From an uncultured Eubacteriales bacterium (GTDB lineage Bacteria; Bacillota; Clostridia; Christensenellales; CAG-138), in contig ONLX01000129.1 of NCBI GenBank assembly GCA_900318765.1, positions 1 through 41,885 on the forward strand: a stretch of 41,885 bases of DNA, read 5' to 3'. Position 1 is the stretch's first letter, and every line of letters starts with the position of its first letter. Both the position numbers and the translations under genes were made by a program. Positions 1 to 9,002 of this stretch are shown piece by piece. The notes beneath the pieces were generated by a model. The model ran no database searches and was not told the origin of the DNA. It saw nothing but the letters and a program-made list of their open reading frames with translations.

Positions 1-707
1 ACCTCTTCCAACTTGGCAGAAAACCGGACCTCGCCGCCGAGGGATTGAATCTCCTCCCGCATCGTGTGGACAACGGTCCGCAGACGATCGGTTCCGATGT
101 GCGGCTTTGCAAGGCGGGCGATCTCCTCCGGCGCGCCGCAGGCGACAAGCTGTCTCAGAACCCCGTCGATTTTGGCGTCCTTGATGCGCGTAGTCAGTTT
201 TCCGTCCGAAAACGTTCCCGCGCCGCCTTCGCCGAATGCAACATTGCTCTCCGGATTGAGCGCGTTTCCGTTCCAGTACGACTCCACGTCCAGCACGCGC
301 TGTTCGATCGCTTTTCCTCGCTCAATTACGAGCGGCGCGTATCCGTTTTTGGCAAGCTGCCACGCGGCAAACAGTCCGCCCGGTCCGAGCCCCACGACGA
401 CGATACGCCCGTTTTGCGGTTCGCTTCCGAAGGCGAATTTCTCTTCCGGCTCCGCAGCGACCGGCTCGGTATCCAGTCGTTTATCGCGCAGCAGACGCCC
501 GGCAAGGCGCGCATCCAAGGTCGCTTCCGCATGAACCATCAAGCAGATATCCCGCTTTTTTCTTGCGTCGACCGCTTGACGCACGATCCGCAGCCGAAGC
601 GGTTCTTCCGCCGGGATTCCCCATTTTTTTCGACACAGCGAAAGGAACGCCTCATCTGAGGCGTCCAATTCGCGTCGTATATTTCGAATCAGGATGGTTC
701 GTTCCAT
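1..707 (-). CDS. FAD-dependent dehydrogenase (COG2509-like), 3' end beyond window
   Basis: N-terminal 235 or so residues of a flavoprotein; the C-terminus lies left of base 1. After a roughly 100-residue basic N-terminal domain there is a dinucleotide-binding motif (VVGLGPGG, about residues 104-111). It is followed by a WQLAKNGY helix and then GKAIEQR and FGEGGAGTFSDGKL. This order is that of the uncharacterised FAD-dependent dehydrogenase family. The family is thought to be cytoplasmic; its substrate is unknown. The ATG at 707 lies 9 bases after the cdaR stop, with a weak GGAG about 12 bases upstream, so it is probably read from the cdaA-cdaR transcript. The family is likely; the physiological role is not known. 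Confidence 0.8.
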   Translation of the reverse strand, partial: MERTILIRNIRRELDASDEAFLSLCRKKWGIPAEEPLRLRIVRQAVDARKKRDICLMVHAEATLDARLAGRLLRDKRLDTEPVAAEPEEKFAFGSEPQNGRIVVVGLGPGGLFAAWQLAKNGYAPLVIERGKAIEQRVLDVESYWNGNALNPESNVAFGEGGAGTFSDGKLTTRIKDAKIDGVLRQLVACGAPEEIARLAKPHIGTDRLRTVVHTMREEIQSLGGEVRFSAKLEE

Positions 708-716
708 TTGGTTTCG

Positions 717-2042
717 TTACTCCGCCGTCTTTTCAACGAGCGCAACCGTGATCGTCGGCTGTACCAGCGTTACCGAGATGCCTTCCGAATGCGTATCCAA
801 CGCAATCTGCAAGGCAATCGTGTGTTCGCCCGCGCCGTATCCGGTCAGATCGGCCGTTACGGTCAGGTTCGCTGCCGTAAATGCATCCAGACGTTTGACG
901 GTCCCTGTGACACTGACCTCGGTTTCCGTCGGGAAATCTTCTCCGCGCTGCAACGCGCCGTCAAGTCCGCGAACCGCAATCGGCACCGTCAACGTGCGCG
1001 TTTCCGTTTTTTCACTGACCGTCAGCGTAACGGTTACGGAATCGGATTCCCCGTCTCCGGTTGTAACACCGTCCGGAAGAATCAACTTCGAAAGAACCGA
1101 TTCACCCGTCATGTTCGGAAGCGCCGTAATCGGCTCCGTCTGAATTGTGTTCAAAGCAAGCAGCGTGCTCCGCTCACCGAACAGCGTAACGCTTCTGCGC
1201 GAGAGCGTATAGGCATAATCATACCCATCGGCAATGCTGATCTCCGGCACAATCTCCACCTCGCGATACGCACGGATCGTAACCGGAACCTCAAGCGAAT
1301 AGGAATCTCCGCTGTCATCCACGATGTTATCCACTCCGACGTTGCTGCTGTTGTAGAACAAGATCGGGTATACGCCGCTGTACTCACCCGCAAGCGTATC
1401 GGGATCGCTCGTCGGAAACGCGCCAAGGTCAATTGTGACAACGCCCCTTGCGATCTGATCGACCAGCGACTGCATACCGGACACCGTAACCGTAAAATGA
1501 TCCTGCGTGCTTGCGCGGAACCCGGTCGGCAGCGATCCGGTAAACTCAACGGAAACGGGCAGAGCATTCCGCGTGGAAACGCGGGCAATCTCAACGCTGA
1601 CCGTGCTGCGTTCGACCGAAGTGATCGTCCCGTAACCGGAACGGATCGTGGAAGAAACCGTCAACGGCACAACTTTGCTGGATTCATCCTCGTCCAAAGA
1701 CAGGGCACGGTCGGAAAGATCGACGGTGCATGTGATGCGGGATGCGTCCAGCTCGCTGTGCTTGCCGATGGCGCACTGCACGGTCACATCCGTCGTCCCA
1801 AGCTCGCGCGAAACGAGCATCAAGCCTTTTTCGGTCAGCGTGCTCTCGCCGGTCATTGAGATCGGGACATCCCGCACAACCTTCGTATACTCAGGGTTCT
1901 CGATCGTCAGAACGTATCCCCAAAGCATGATCGCAAACAGCAAGGAAATGATTTTCAGCGGAATATTTTTGGTGATCAGATCTTTGAAAAACCGACCGAC
2001 GGCTTGAAAAATCTGTTTGGCACTCGGAAGCTTATTCTGCAT
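717..2042 (-). CDS. cdaR: CdaR/YbbR-domain regulator of diadenylate cyclase
   Basis: A 441-residue protein with a cytoplasmic N-terminus, one membrane segment (about residues 27-48, IISLLFAIMLWGYVLTIE) and an extracellular part made of about four YbbR repeats. The repeats can be followed by recurring 'VxVxG' strands, for example VTVSGMQSLVDQI and VSVTGTVKRLDAF. CdaR binds and modulates CdaA. Its start overlaps the end of cdaA by 11 bases and is preceded by AAGGAGAG, so the two are translated from one message. The order cdaA-cdaR is conserved in Bacillota. In many species glmM follows; here an FAD dehydrogenase follows instead. Confidence 0.92.
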   Translation of the reverse strand: MQNKLPSAKQIFQAVGRFFKDLITKNIPLKIISLLFAIMLWGYVLTIENPEYTKVVRDVPISMTGESTLTEKGLMLVSRELGTTDVTVQCAIGKHSELDASRITCTVDLSDRALSLDEDESSKVVPLTVSSTIRSGYGTITSVERSTVSVEIARVSTRNALPVSVEFTGSLPTGFRASTQDHFTVTVSGMQSLVDQIARGVVTIDLGAFPTSDPDTLAGEYSGVYPILFYNSSNVGVDNIVDDSGDSYSLEVPVTIRAYREVEIVPEISIADGYDYAYTLSRRSVTLFGERSTLLALNTIQTEPITALPNMTGESVLSKLILPDGVTTGDGESDSVTVTLTVSEKTETRTLTVPIAVRGLDGALQRGEDFPTETEVSVTGTVKRLDAFTAANLTVTADLTGYGAGEHTIALQIALDTHSEGISVTLVQPTITVALVEKTAE

Positions 2043-2898
2043 GGCTTGCGCTCTCCTTTCTGCGCGGACGGTTCCAGGGCATTACCGTCAGATTATCGGT
2101 CAGCAGACCTTTGAGGAGATCGTTCAGCGCTTTTTCATCGAGGTATCGGATCAGCTTGCCTTCCCTGGCAACGGAAATTGCGCCGGTCTCTTCGGAAACG
2201 ACCAGGACAATACAGTCCGAAGCGGCGGAACATCCGATCGCAGCGCGATGGCGTGTTCCGAGCTCCCGCGCGACCTTGGGATCATCCGACAGCGGCAAGA
2301 GGCACGCAGCGGCAATGATCGTAGCTCCGCGGACGACAACCGCGCCGTCATGGAGCGGTGTTTTCGGTTCAAAGATATTTTCCACCAGCGCGCCGGAGAG
2401 GATTGCATCAAGCCGCGTTCCGGTTGCCGCTATATCCTCCAGGCCCGTTTTCTGCTCGAACACAAGCAGAACGCCGATGTGTCTGCGTGAAAGGCGCAGA
2501 ATCGTTCGTGTCAGATCCTGAACGATCTGCTGCCGTTCAATGTTTTCGGAGAGGAATTTTTGACCGAGTCGTTTCGTTCCGCTGCCGAGTCGCTCAAGCA
2601 TGCGGCGAAGCTCCGGCGTAAACAAAATGAACAGAATGACGAAAATGGTACCGCTTGCCAGAATCCCGTCGAGCACCCAGGAAATCGTATTCAATCCGAA
2701 CAGTCTTCCGAGAATCGACAGCAAAAACAGAAGCCCGACGCCCTTTAAAACCTCATTGGCGCGCGTGCCCTTCGTATAGCTGAGCAGTTTATAAACCAGG
2801 AACGTAATAATCAGCACATCGAAAATGATGCTGGCCAGTCCGCTCGGTTGTTTCAGTACGTTGAAGATGGTTCGCAATACATTCTGAATATCCGTCAT
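2032..2898 (-). CDS. cdaA: Diadenylate cyclase CdaA (c-di-AMP synthase)
   Basis: 288 residues. Three N-terminal membrane segments (about 20-40, 53-70 and 76-95) are followed by a DAC domain with both catalytic motifs: DGA at 184-186 (in PLHDGAVVVRG) and RHR at 216-218 (in GTRHRAAIG). It joins two ATP into c-di-AMP, which controls potassium and osmolyte uptake. The ATG at 2898 is chosen because GAGG lies 8 bases upstream; an in-frame TTG at 2916 has no ribosome site. No convincing promoter was found in the 110 bases before it, so it may be read through from yhbY. Confidence 0.95.
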   Translation of the reverse strand: MTDIQNVLRTIFNVLKQPSGLASIIFDVLIITFLVYKLLSYTKGTRANEVLKGVGLLFLLSILGRLFGLNTISWVLDGILASGTIFVILFILFTPELRRMLERLGSGTKRLGQKFLSENIERQQIVQDLTRTILRLSRRHIGVLLVFEQKTGLEDIAATGTRLDAILSGALVENIFEPKTPLHDGAVVVRGATIIAAACLLPLSDDPKVARELGTRHRAAIGCSAASDCIVLVVSEETGAISVAREGKLIRYLDEKALNDLLKGLLTDNLTVMPWNRPRRKESASHAE

Positions 2899-3008
2899 GC
2901 AAATCGCCTCACTCAAAAACCATTGGCAGTACTATCATCGTAAACCATAAGCCGTACCAAAGTCGTCACTTTCATTTGAACTTTTTATGAACAAATTATG
3001 ACGTTCTT

Positions 3009-3284
3009 TCAATTCTCATCCTCGGGCTTCTCCCGATACAGAACGAACTTCCGCCCGATGCATTGAATGACCTCCGCTCCGAGCGTTTCAGCCAGTCGCC
3101 CCGCCGCTTCACGCGCCGTCAGCTCGCTTGTCTCCAGAACGGACAGCTTGATCAGCTCTCTCTTTTTCAATGCAGCATCCACGCCCTCGATCAGCGCATC
3201 GGACAGGTTCTCCTTTCCGATCTGAAAGATTGCGGGAAGCGTATTCGCCTGTTTGCGCCATTCGGCGCGCTCTTTTCCTGTCAT
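3009..3284 (-). CDS. yhbY: YhbY-type CRM-domain RNA-binding protein
   Basis: 91 residues, the usual size for a single CRM domain (ribosome assembly factor YhbY/YqeI). Typical features are the N-terminal LPAIFQIGKENLSDALIEGVDAALKKRELIKLSVL and the GRKFVLYR strand near the end. The family binds pre-50S ribosomal RNA. It starts 10 bases after the obg stop and has a GAGGGAG ribosome site. Lying next to obg, another 50S assembly factor, fits the known order in Clostridia. Confidence 0.92.
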   Translation of the reverse strand: MTGKERAEWRKQANTLPAIFQIGKENLSDALIEGVDAALKKRELIKLSVLETSELTAREAAGRLAETLGAEVIQCIGRKFVLYREKPEDEN

Positions 3285-3294
3285 ATCGTCTCCC

Positions 3295-4563
3295 TCATTC
3301 CGTAAATGTAAAGTCCCACTCTCCGAGCACGATCGTATCGCCGTCCTTTGCGCCCATCTCCCGCAAAGCGGAGATGATACCGAGCTTGATCAGCATCTGC
3401 TGGAAACGGCGCATCGACGTTTCATCGTCCGGATCGGTCGTATCGAGCAACCGATCCACATCGCCGCCCTCGGCCACAAACGAACCGTCGTCCTCGCGGT
3501 GGATCCGAAAGCCCTGTGCTTCCGTACCGAAATCAAGCTCCGCTTCGTCGTACACGCGAACCGGCGGAAGCGTATCAAGTTTCCCAACGATACAATCGAG
3601 CATCGCGTCAAAGCCCTGAACGGTCGCCGCAGAAACGCCGAAGACCGGAACCCCGATCGGTTCCAATGCCGTCCGAACGCGTTCCAGATTCTCTTCGGCA
3701 TCCGGCAGATCCATCTTGTTGCAGCAGACAACCTGGGGAAGCTGCGCCAAAGCATCCGAAAAGCCCGCCAACTCCGCGTTGATCTTCCGATAATCCTCGA
3801 GCGGATCGCGCATCTCGCTTCCGGAGACGTCCAAGACATGCACCAGAATTCTGGTGCGCTCGATGTGCCGCAGAAAATCGTGCCCGAGTCCTGCGCCTTC
3901 TGCCGCTCCTTCAATTAGCCCTGGGATATCTGCCAGAACAAATGCCCGTCCATGCCGCTCCGCTACGCCGAGATTCGGCGTCAGCGTCGTGAAATGGTAT
4001 GCGGCGATCTTCGGTTTTGCGCTTGTCAGAACGGAAAGAATGGTACTCTTGCCGACCGAAGGGAATCCGATGATTCCGACGTCTGCGATCGTCTTCAGCT
4101 CAAGCTCCACCTGCCGTTCCTCGGTCTTGATGCCGTTCTGCGCAAACCGCGGAGACTGATGGGTCGGCGTCGCGAAACGCGCATTGCCTTTTCCTCCTCG
4201 TCCGCCGCGCAGCACAACCCGCTGCTTGCCCGGTTCGCTCATATCGGCAAGAATGCTGCCCGTTTCCACATCGCGAACGACGGTTCCGACCGGAACCCGG
4301 ATGAAGAGATCGTTTCCATCCTTGCCATGCTGCAGCTCTGCGCGACCGTTTTCACCGTTTTCCGCGCGAAAATGCACGGCACGTTTGAACGCAAACAGCG
4401 TCGTATCCTGCGGATCCGCGACAAAAATGATGCTGCCGCCCTTTCCCCCGTCGCCGCCGGAAGGACCGCCTTTGGGGACATATTTTTCGCGGTGAAACGC
4501 CGCGCATCCATCGCCGCCATTTCCCGCCTTGATATAGATTCTCGTCTTATCGATGAATTGCAA
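3295..4563 (-). CDS. obgE: Ribosome-assembly GTPase Obg, TTG start
   Basis: 422 residues in the full Gram-positive arrangement. The glycine-rich Obg fold is at 1-158 (GNGGDGC, GGPSGGDGGKGG). The G domain has P-loop GFPSVGKST at 166-174, then DIPGLIEGA and NKMD. The C-terminal OCT domain is about 350-422. Obg works in 50S maturation and stress or sporulation control. The start codon is TTG at 4563, with AAGGAGG nine bases upstream. An ATG closer to that site is in another frame, so TTG is required to give the conserved MQFIDK N-terminus. It overlaps nth by 17 bases. Confidence 0.95.
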   Translation of the reverse strand: MQFIDKTRIYIKAGNGGDGCAAFHREKYVPKGGPSGGDGGKGGSIIFVADPQDTTLFAFKRAVHFRAENGENGRAELQHGKDGNDLFIRVPVGTVVRDVETGSILADMSEPGKQRVVLRGGRGGKGNARFATPTHQSPRFAQNGIKTEERQVELELKTIADVGIIGFPSVGKSTILSVLTSAKPKIAAYHFTTLTPNLGVAERHGRAFVLADIPGLIEGAAEGAGLGHDFLRHIERTRILVHVLDVSGSEMRDPLEDYRKINAELAGFSDALAQLPQVVCCNKMDLPDAEENLERVRTALEPIGVPVFGVSAATVQGFDAMLDCIVGKLDTLPPVRVYDEAELDFGTEAQGFRIHREDDGSFVAEGGDVDRLLDTTDPDDETSMRRFQQMLIKLGIISALREMGAKDGDTIVLGEWDFTFTE

Positions 4564-5182
4564 AATCGCATACCTCCTTGAGCGTGCAAAGATCGCACTT
4601 CGGACGCTGCGCCGCGCAAACCTGTCTCCCGTGATAGATCAGCCAGTGATGCGCTGCGGACCAGTCCTCCCGCGGGATATTTTCCATCAACTGCTGCTCC
4701 GTATGCTCCACGTCCTTCGCCTCGGCAAGCCCGATGCGATTTGTTACCCGAAAGACATGCGTATCGACGGCGATTGCGGGAATCCCGAATGCGTTGGACA
4801 GCACGACGTTTGCCGTCTTCCGACCCACGCCGGGCAGCGCAGTCAACTCCTCCATGGATTGCGGCACTTCCCCGCCGTACCGATCACAAAGGATTCGGCT
4901 CATGGCAAGAATGCTCTGCCCCTTTGTGCGAAAGAAACCGCAGCTGTGAATATACGGTTCCAGCGTTTCATAGTCGATTGCCGCAAACGCCTCCGGCGTG
5001 TTGTACACCTGAAACAGTACGTCCGTGACTTTATTGACCTGTTTATCCGTGCACTGCGCGGAAAGCATCGTCGCAACCAACAGTTCGAACGGTGAGGAAA
5101 AATGCAGCGCGGGTTTTGCGTCGGGATACGCTTCCCGCAAGAGCCGCAGCGCCTCCGTTCTGTTTTCCGCAGCAAGCATCAT
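4547..5182 (-). CDS. nth: Endonuclease III (DNA glycosylase/AP lyase)
   Basis: 211 residues. The helix-hairpin-helix LPGVGRKTANVV contains the catalytic lysine, and the catalytic aspartate is in AVDTHVFRV. The C-terminal iron-sulphur loop has C-x6-C-x2-C-x5-C (CAAQRPKCDLCTLKEVC). It removes oxidised pyrimidines and nicks abasic sites. The start codon at 5182 shares ATGA with the trxB stop, indicating translational coupling; a second ATG directly follows, so the exact first residue is uncertain by one codon. Confidence 0.94.
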   Translation of the reverse strand: MMLAAENRTEALRLLREAYPDAKPALHFSSPFELLVATMLSAQCTDKQVNKVTDVLFQVYNTPEAFAAIDYETLEPYIHSCGFFRTKGQSILAMSRILCDRYGGEVPQSMEELTALPGVGRKTANVVLSNAFGIPAIAVDTHVFRVTNRIGLAEAKDVEHTEQQLMENIPREDWSAAHHWLIYHGRQVCAAQRPKCDLCTLKEVCDFAIHR

Positions 5183-6090
5183 ATCCGGATCGCCTCAATC
5201 GCGTACGTTGCGGCAACCGCGCCGTCCGCACAAGCCGTTACCACCTGTCGAAGCGGTGTGTTGCGAATATCGCCTGCGGCAAACACGCCCTTGATGTTCG
5301 TTTCCATACGCTCGTTCGTCAGAATGGAACCGTCCGGCGCAAGAGCGACCTGGTCCCGGACCAGCTCCGTCCTCGGAACGATCCCAACCGCAACGAACGC
5401 GCCGTCGGTTTCCAGTTCGGAGAGTTCTCCTGTCTTCGTGTTCTTCAGCTGAATCGCCCGCAGCTTGTCCTCACCCAAAAAAGCCTCCGGCGTGCTGTTC
5501 CAGACGAACGTGATGTTCTCTGTTTTTTTGGCAGCATTTGCCAGAACCGCACTCGCACGAAGTTCATCTCGCCGATGCACGACGTAGACCTGCTTGCAGA
5601 GTTTGGAAAGATACAACGCGTCGGAAATCGCCGTATCGCCGCCGCCGATCACCGTTGCCGTCCTGCCGCGATAGAACGCGCCGTCGCAGGTAGCGCAGTA
5701 GGAGATTCCCTTGCTCGTGAATTCACGTTCTCCGGAAATGCCGAGCGCGCGCGGCGATGCGCCCATACACAGAATCACTGCTTTGGCTTCGAACGTTTCT
5801 CCGGAGATCAGCGTGATTTCTTTCTTTTCATCCGTCAGCGAGAGGGACGCCACGCCGCTGTATTCCGGTTCTGCGCCGAACTGCCTGGCATGCTCCTCAA
5901 ACATCGCAGCAAGCGCATACCCATCCGGTCCGGTTGAAATACCCGGATAGTTTTCAATACAATGTGTCTTTACGATCTGTCCTCCCGCGAACAGTTCCTC
6001 CAGCAGCCGGACCGAAGCCCCGCCGCGTACAGCATACAGCGCCGCAGCAAGGCCCGCAGGGCCGCCGCCGATGATAGCAATATCCGTCAT
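5179..6090 (-). CDS. trxB: Thioredoxin reductase
   Basis: 303 residues, normal for the low-molecular-weight type. The FAD-binding GGGPAGLAAA is at 8-17, the redox-active CATC at 132-135, the NADPH-binding GGGDTA follows, and GVFAAGD is near the end. It reduces thioredoxin with NADPH. Its start has GGGAGG before ATG. No thioredoxin gene lies in the window. Placement between cvpA-like and nth genes suggests a general housekeeping operon rather than a dedicated pathway. Confidence 0.94.
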   Translation of the reverse strand: MTDIAIIGGGPAGLAAALYAVRGGASVRLLEELFAGGQIVKTHCIENYPGISTGPDGYALAAMFEEHARQFGAEPEYSGVASLSLTDEKKEITLISGETFEAKAVILCMGASPRALGISGEREFTSKGISYCATCDGAFYRGRTATVIGGGDTAISDALYLSKLCKQVYVVHRRDELRASAVLANAAKKTENITFVWNSTPEAFLGEDKLRAIQLKNTKTGELSELETDGAFVAVGIVPRTELVRDQVALAPDGSILTNERMETNIKGVFAAGDIRNTPLRQVVTACADGAVAATYAIEAIRI

Positions 6091-6110
6091 TTAACCTCCC
6101 GATTCGATCC

Positions 6111-6812
6111 TTATGTAGTCGGAATCACCTGCAGCAAGGGGTTCACATGATAGAAAAACCCGCCGAGCAGCGATTCATCCAAAAACGATTCCAGGCGCGG
6201 AACCACTGTCAGCGCAACAGGAACAAGCAGAAACAGCGCATATACAAGCAGCACGCCGTGCAAAAAGCCGATGCCGCAGGAAAACGCCGCGTCATACCGG
6301 TTCATCACCGGGAACCCTTCCAAGGAAAAATCGATGATCCGAAGCGCCCATCCCACGACGAAACGAATCACAACAAACAACCCGAACATGGAAAGAATAT
6401 TGATGACCACATCCACAATCGTCTGATTGAAGTAGTCGCCGAGCGTAACAATGCCTTTATCGGCATACGCGAGACGCCGGATGTTCTTTCGCACCGCATC
6501 CCCCATCGGAATCGGCATGTCCGCCCGATCCACAATCGCTCGGATCTCCTCCTCGGAAACGTCGGCGGCAACCGCATGGACCTGTTCCACGCTCGTGGTG
6601 CTGACATATTCGTATCCTTCGAAATAATACAGCATCCCTTTATACACGCGCTCGGAATGTTGAATGATGCCCGCTACCGCCGGAATCAGCAGCAGCGCAA
6701 GCAGCAGCGATACGATGGTAATACCGAGATTGATCGCAGCATAAATCGTCCCGCGGTAATAGCCTGCGAGAACACAAAGGGCTATGATGATCAGGATCGC
6801 AAGATCGACCAA
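6111..6812 (-). CDS. CvpA-family membrane protein, probable TTG start
   Basis: 233 residues, integral membrane. The N-terminal VDLAILIIIALCVLAGYYRG matches the CvpA start signature (a short helix ending in G-x-x-x-G). Three further hydrophobic segments follow, at about 28-50, 140-160 and 190-215. CvpA proteins were first linked to colicin V production and, more broadly, to envelope function; the exact activity is unknown. The open frame extends back to 7058 inside the upstream gene, but the TTG at 6812 is chosen because AGGAG lies about 7 bases upstream and it gives the conserved N-terminus. An insertion of about 80 residues (YVSTTSVEQVH...) between helices two and three is soluble. Confidence 0.82.
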   Translation of the reverse strand: MVDLAILIIIALCVLAGYYRGTIYAAINLGITIVSLLLALLLIPAVAGIIQHSERVYKGMLYYFEGYEYVSTTSVEQVHAVAADVSEEEIRAIVDRADMPIPMGDAVRKNIRRLAYADKGIVTLGDYFNQTIVDVVINILSMFGLFVVIRFVVGWALRIIDFSLEGFPVMNRYDAAFSCGIGFLHGVLLVYALFLLVPVALTVVPRLESFLDESLLGGFFYHVNPLLQVIPTT

Positions 6813-6832
6813 AGCAATGCTCCTTCCTTCAA

Positions 6833-8026
6833 TTACGATACGGTTGCGCGATAAACCGCAGTATCGGTAAACAGTAAAAACGATGATTCTGCCGGGATGA
6901 CCGATGTCGGTTTCACATCCAGCTCCAGCGTCAGCTGCGATTTGCCCGCGTAGGTATACTCCTCGTATGCGTCTTCCGTTACGATGCAGACGCGATTGTT
7001 CTGCAGGAAGGCCGATACGATCGGAGACGGCATGAACTGCTGCAGAACCGTCGCCCACGCTTCATCGGACTGCGACACGGTCAAGAGCCGGAACAAATGG
7101 GTTTGTTCGCCGGCATCCGTTTCGGGCAGCGTAACAAAGTACGCGCTCGACCGATCCTCCGACTCTTTGCAGGCTACGATGCGGCTTCCGTAAATACTGA
7201 CCCGCGCGCGCTCCGAAGAAAATCCGTCCTCCGTCCGATCGTATCGCACCAGATCCTGTGTTCCGATCAGATAAAGGCAGCTTCGCGTCATCATCACATC
7301 CTCGATTGTTTGATTGTAAAACGAGGCAGAATAGAAGATCAGCGCGCCTTCACGGTCGCAATTATAGACGCGGACAAGCGATTCCTCCGAGAACTGATTG
7401 ACATCCACCGTAGAAACCCACAAGAGCTCCGTGTCGTCGGCTTCCAAAAAGCCGAATGCCGTGACTTCGCCGCCTGCGATCGGAATCGTTGCGATGACCT
7501 GCGTCGTCGGTCTCGCCAATGCATCTACCAGCAGAATACGGGAATCCCCGTATTGATTGCGATACAACAGCGCCGCATAACGCCGTCCCGCACGGCCGGA
7601 AAGGATCGTTTCTCCGCCGCCCATGACGAAGGCATCCTGTCCCCAGATCTGAGCAGAGCTGCCGAGATACAGAAGGCGAACCGATGACGACATATCGTAT
7701 CCGTCGGCATCGACATACAACTCAATCTGCTCGACATGCGTCGAATTGTTCGGATCGATCGATACGTAATGATTCGGCGTCTCGTAAAACACAATTCCGT
7801 CGTTGACGCGATACGTCCGCCCCGGTTCGATATCCGTTCGTTCCAGTTCCAACGAAACTTCACGATTGCTCAGGGAAACCACGATCGGCGCCAAAATCGC
7901 GATCGCTACAATGAGCACGGCAGCGAGCAGCAGATAACTCCGCTTGATTCCGCGCCCGAAGATCTTGATTTCTTCTTCCCCGAGCTTTTGCAGCCGTGCT
8001 TTGATGTTTTCCCAAAAATCTCTCAC
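6833..8026 (-). CDS. Membrane-anchored propeller-like protein, DUF5711-like
   Basis: 397 residues. A basic cytoplasmic N-terminus of about 28 residues and one membrane segment (about 29-51) precede a large extracellular part of short beta-strand repeats (for example SSVRLLYLGSSAQIWG, SRILLVDALARPTT, SCLYLIGTQDLVRYD). This resembles a beta-propeller. I recall DUF5711 proteins of this build next to cvpA in Clostridia, but I cannot confirm the family here. GTG start at 8026 with AGAGGG upstream; 30 bases after the lipid kinase stop. Function unknown; its position suggests an envelope role with the CvpA-like protein. Confidence 0.72.
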   Translation of the reverse strand: MRDFWENIKARLQKLGEEEIKIFGRGIKRSYLLLAAVLIVAIAILAPIVVSLSNREVSLELERTDIEPGRTYRVNDGIVFYETPNHYVSIDPNNSTHVEQIELYVDADGYDMSSSVRLLYLGSSAQIWGQDAFVMGGGETILSGRAGRRYAALLYRNQYGDSRILLVDALARPTTQVIATIPIAGGEVTAFGFLEADDTELLWVSTVDVNQFSEESLVRVYNCDREGALIFYSASFYNQTIEDVMMTRSCLYLIGTQDLVRYDRTEDGFSSERARVSIYGSRIVACKESEDRSSAYFVTLPETDAGEQTHLFRLLTVSQSDEAWATVLQQFMPSPIVSAFLQNNRVCIVTEDAYEEYTYAGKSQLTLELDVKPTSVIPAESSFLLFTDTAVYRATVS

Positions 8027-8056
8027 GTTTCGTGTAACCCTCTGATCGTTTCCGCT

Positions 8057-8941
8057 TTATCTCTGCGGGACGCGCATCTTCAGCGCGTGATCCAGAATGC
8101 GGAACGATACCGGCGTTCCCGGCATCCGTTCCCCGTCCACTTCAATGCGCGATTCCGGTTCGCATACCACCGAGCATTCGCGCTCTTTCCGATAGGTCAC
8201 ATACCGTGACCCGAGATGCTTCCCTTTCAAAAACTTCGGCAGTACCGACAGTACGCCAAAGAATCCGACGTCATGCACGATACAAAAATCGAGCAACCCG
8301 TCCGACGGATCGGCATTCGGCGTCACTTCCATTCCGCCGCCGAAAAACCTTCCGTTTCCCGCCGCAATCAACAGCACATTTTCTTCATACGAGCCGTCCG
8401 GAAACGAAATCGTCGACTTTCTGAGCTTCATGTCAAAAATCGCTTTCAACAACCCGCGCAGATAGGCCGTGCTTCCGTTTTTGCATTTGGGCTTATACGC
8501 TTCCGTGTAATCCAGCACATCGACATCAAATCCAAATCCGGCAACATTCAGGAACACCTGATCATTTGCCATGCCCGCATCCAATAACCGCGTCTGACCG
8601 CCGAGCAGCGTCTCCACAGCGGCTTGCGGATCGGTCGGAATTCCGAGCGCGCGTGCAAAGTCATTCCCGGTGCCGCAGGGAATCAGGCCGAACGTTGCGT
8701 TCGAATGCACAAGCGGCAGCGCCGTCTCCCGCATGGTGCCGTCTCCTCCGACGGCAACGATCAGATCGTATCCTTCGTCCAGCGCGGCTTTGCTGAGCTC
8801 GGTCGCGTGGCCGGGATAGGCGGTTTCCGACACCTTCGGCGAACATCCTCTCGCTTCGAGCAGGGAAATCACCTGCTCTATGGTTTCCTTTGCTCCGCCG
8901 CTTTTGGCGATCGGATTACAGATCAGACAAATTCGTTCCAT
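8057..8941 (-). CDS. Diacylglycerol/lipid kinase family protein (YegS/DgkB type)
   Basis: 294 residues. The phosphate-binding start ICNPIAKSGGA and the catalytic GGDGT at 65-69 are present, followed by IPCGTGNDFARALGIP, all hallmarks of the DAGK catalytic domain. The C-terminal half is the usual beta-sandwich, with ITPNADPSDGLLD-like residues (VTPNADPSDGLLDFCIV). It phosphorylates diacylglycerol or a related lipid at the membrane. The ATG at 8941 follows GGGG six bases upstream; an earlier in-frame codon at 8959 has no ribosome site. It is the first gene of the long minus-strand block and has its own promoter. Confidence 0.9.
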   Translation of the reverse strand: MERICLICNPIAKSGGAKETIEQVISLLEARGCSPKVSETAYPGHATELSKAALDEGYDLIVAVGGDGTMRETALPLVHSNATFGLIPCGTGNDFARALGIPTDPQAAVETLLGGQTRLLDAGMANDQVFLNVAGFGFDVDVLDYTEAYKPKCKNGSTAYLRGLLKAIFDMKLRKSTISFPDGSYEENVLLIAAGNGRFFGGGMEVTPNADPSDGLLDFCIVHDVGFFGVLSVLPKFLKGKHLGSRYVTYRKERECSVVCEPESRIEVDGERMPGTPVSFRILDHALKMRVPQR

Positions 8942-8973
8942 GATGCCCCTTTTTTGCATACCAGTCTAATGGT

Positions 8974-9002
8974 ATAGTATCATAGAAACGACTTTCGGTC
9001 AA
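8974..9002 (-). promoter_or_regulatory. Sigma-A promoter of the lipid kinase-obg block
   Basis: Reading the minus strand, TTGACC (9002-8997), 17 bases, then TACTAT (8979-8974), 32 bases before the lipid kinase ATG. Probably drives the run of closely spaced genes down to yhbY. Confidence 0.75.

Noticed and set aside
2899..3008. Promoter for cdaA in the gap after yhbY
   Set aside because: Only weak pairs (for example TTGGTA with GATAGT at 18 bases) could be found; not enough to list as a feature.
7016..7058. Extended start for the CvpA-like gene at 7058
   Set aside because: It would place about 80 Arg/Gly-rich residues before the conserved first helix, overlapping the upstream gene; TTG at 6812 has the ribosome site.
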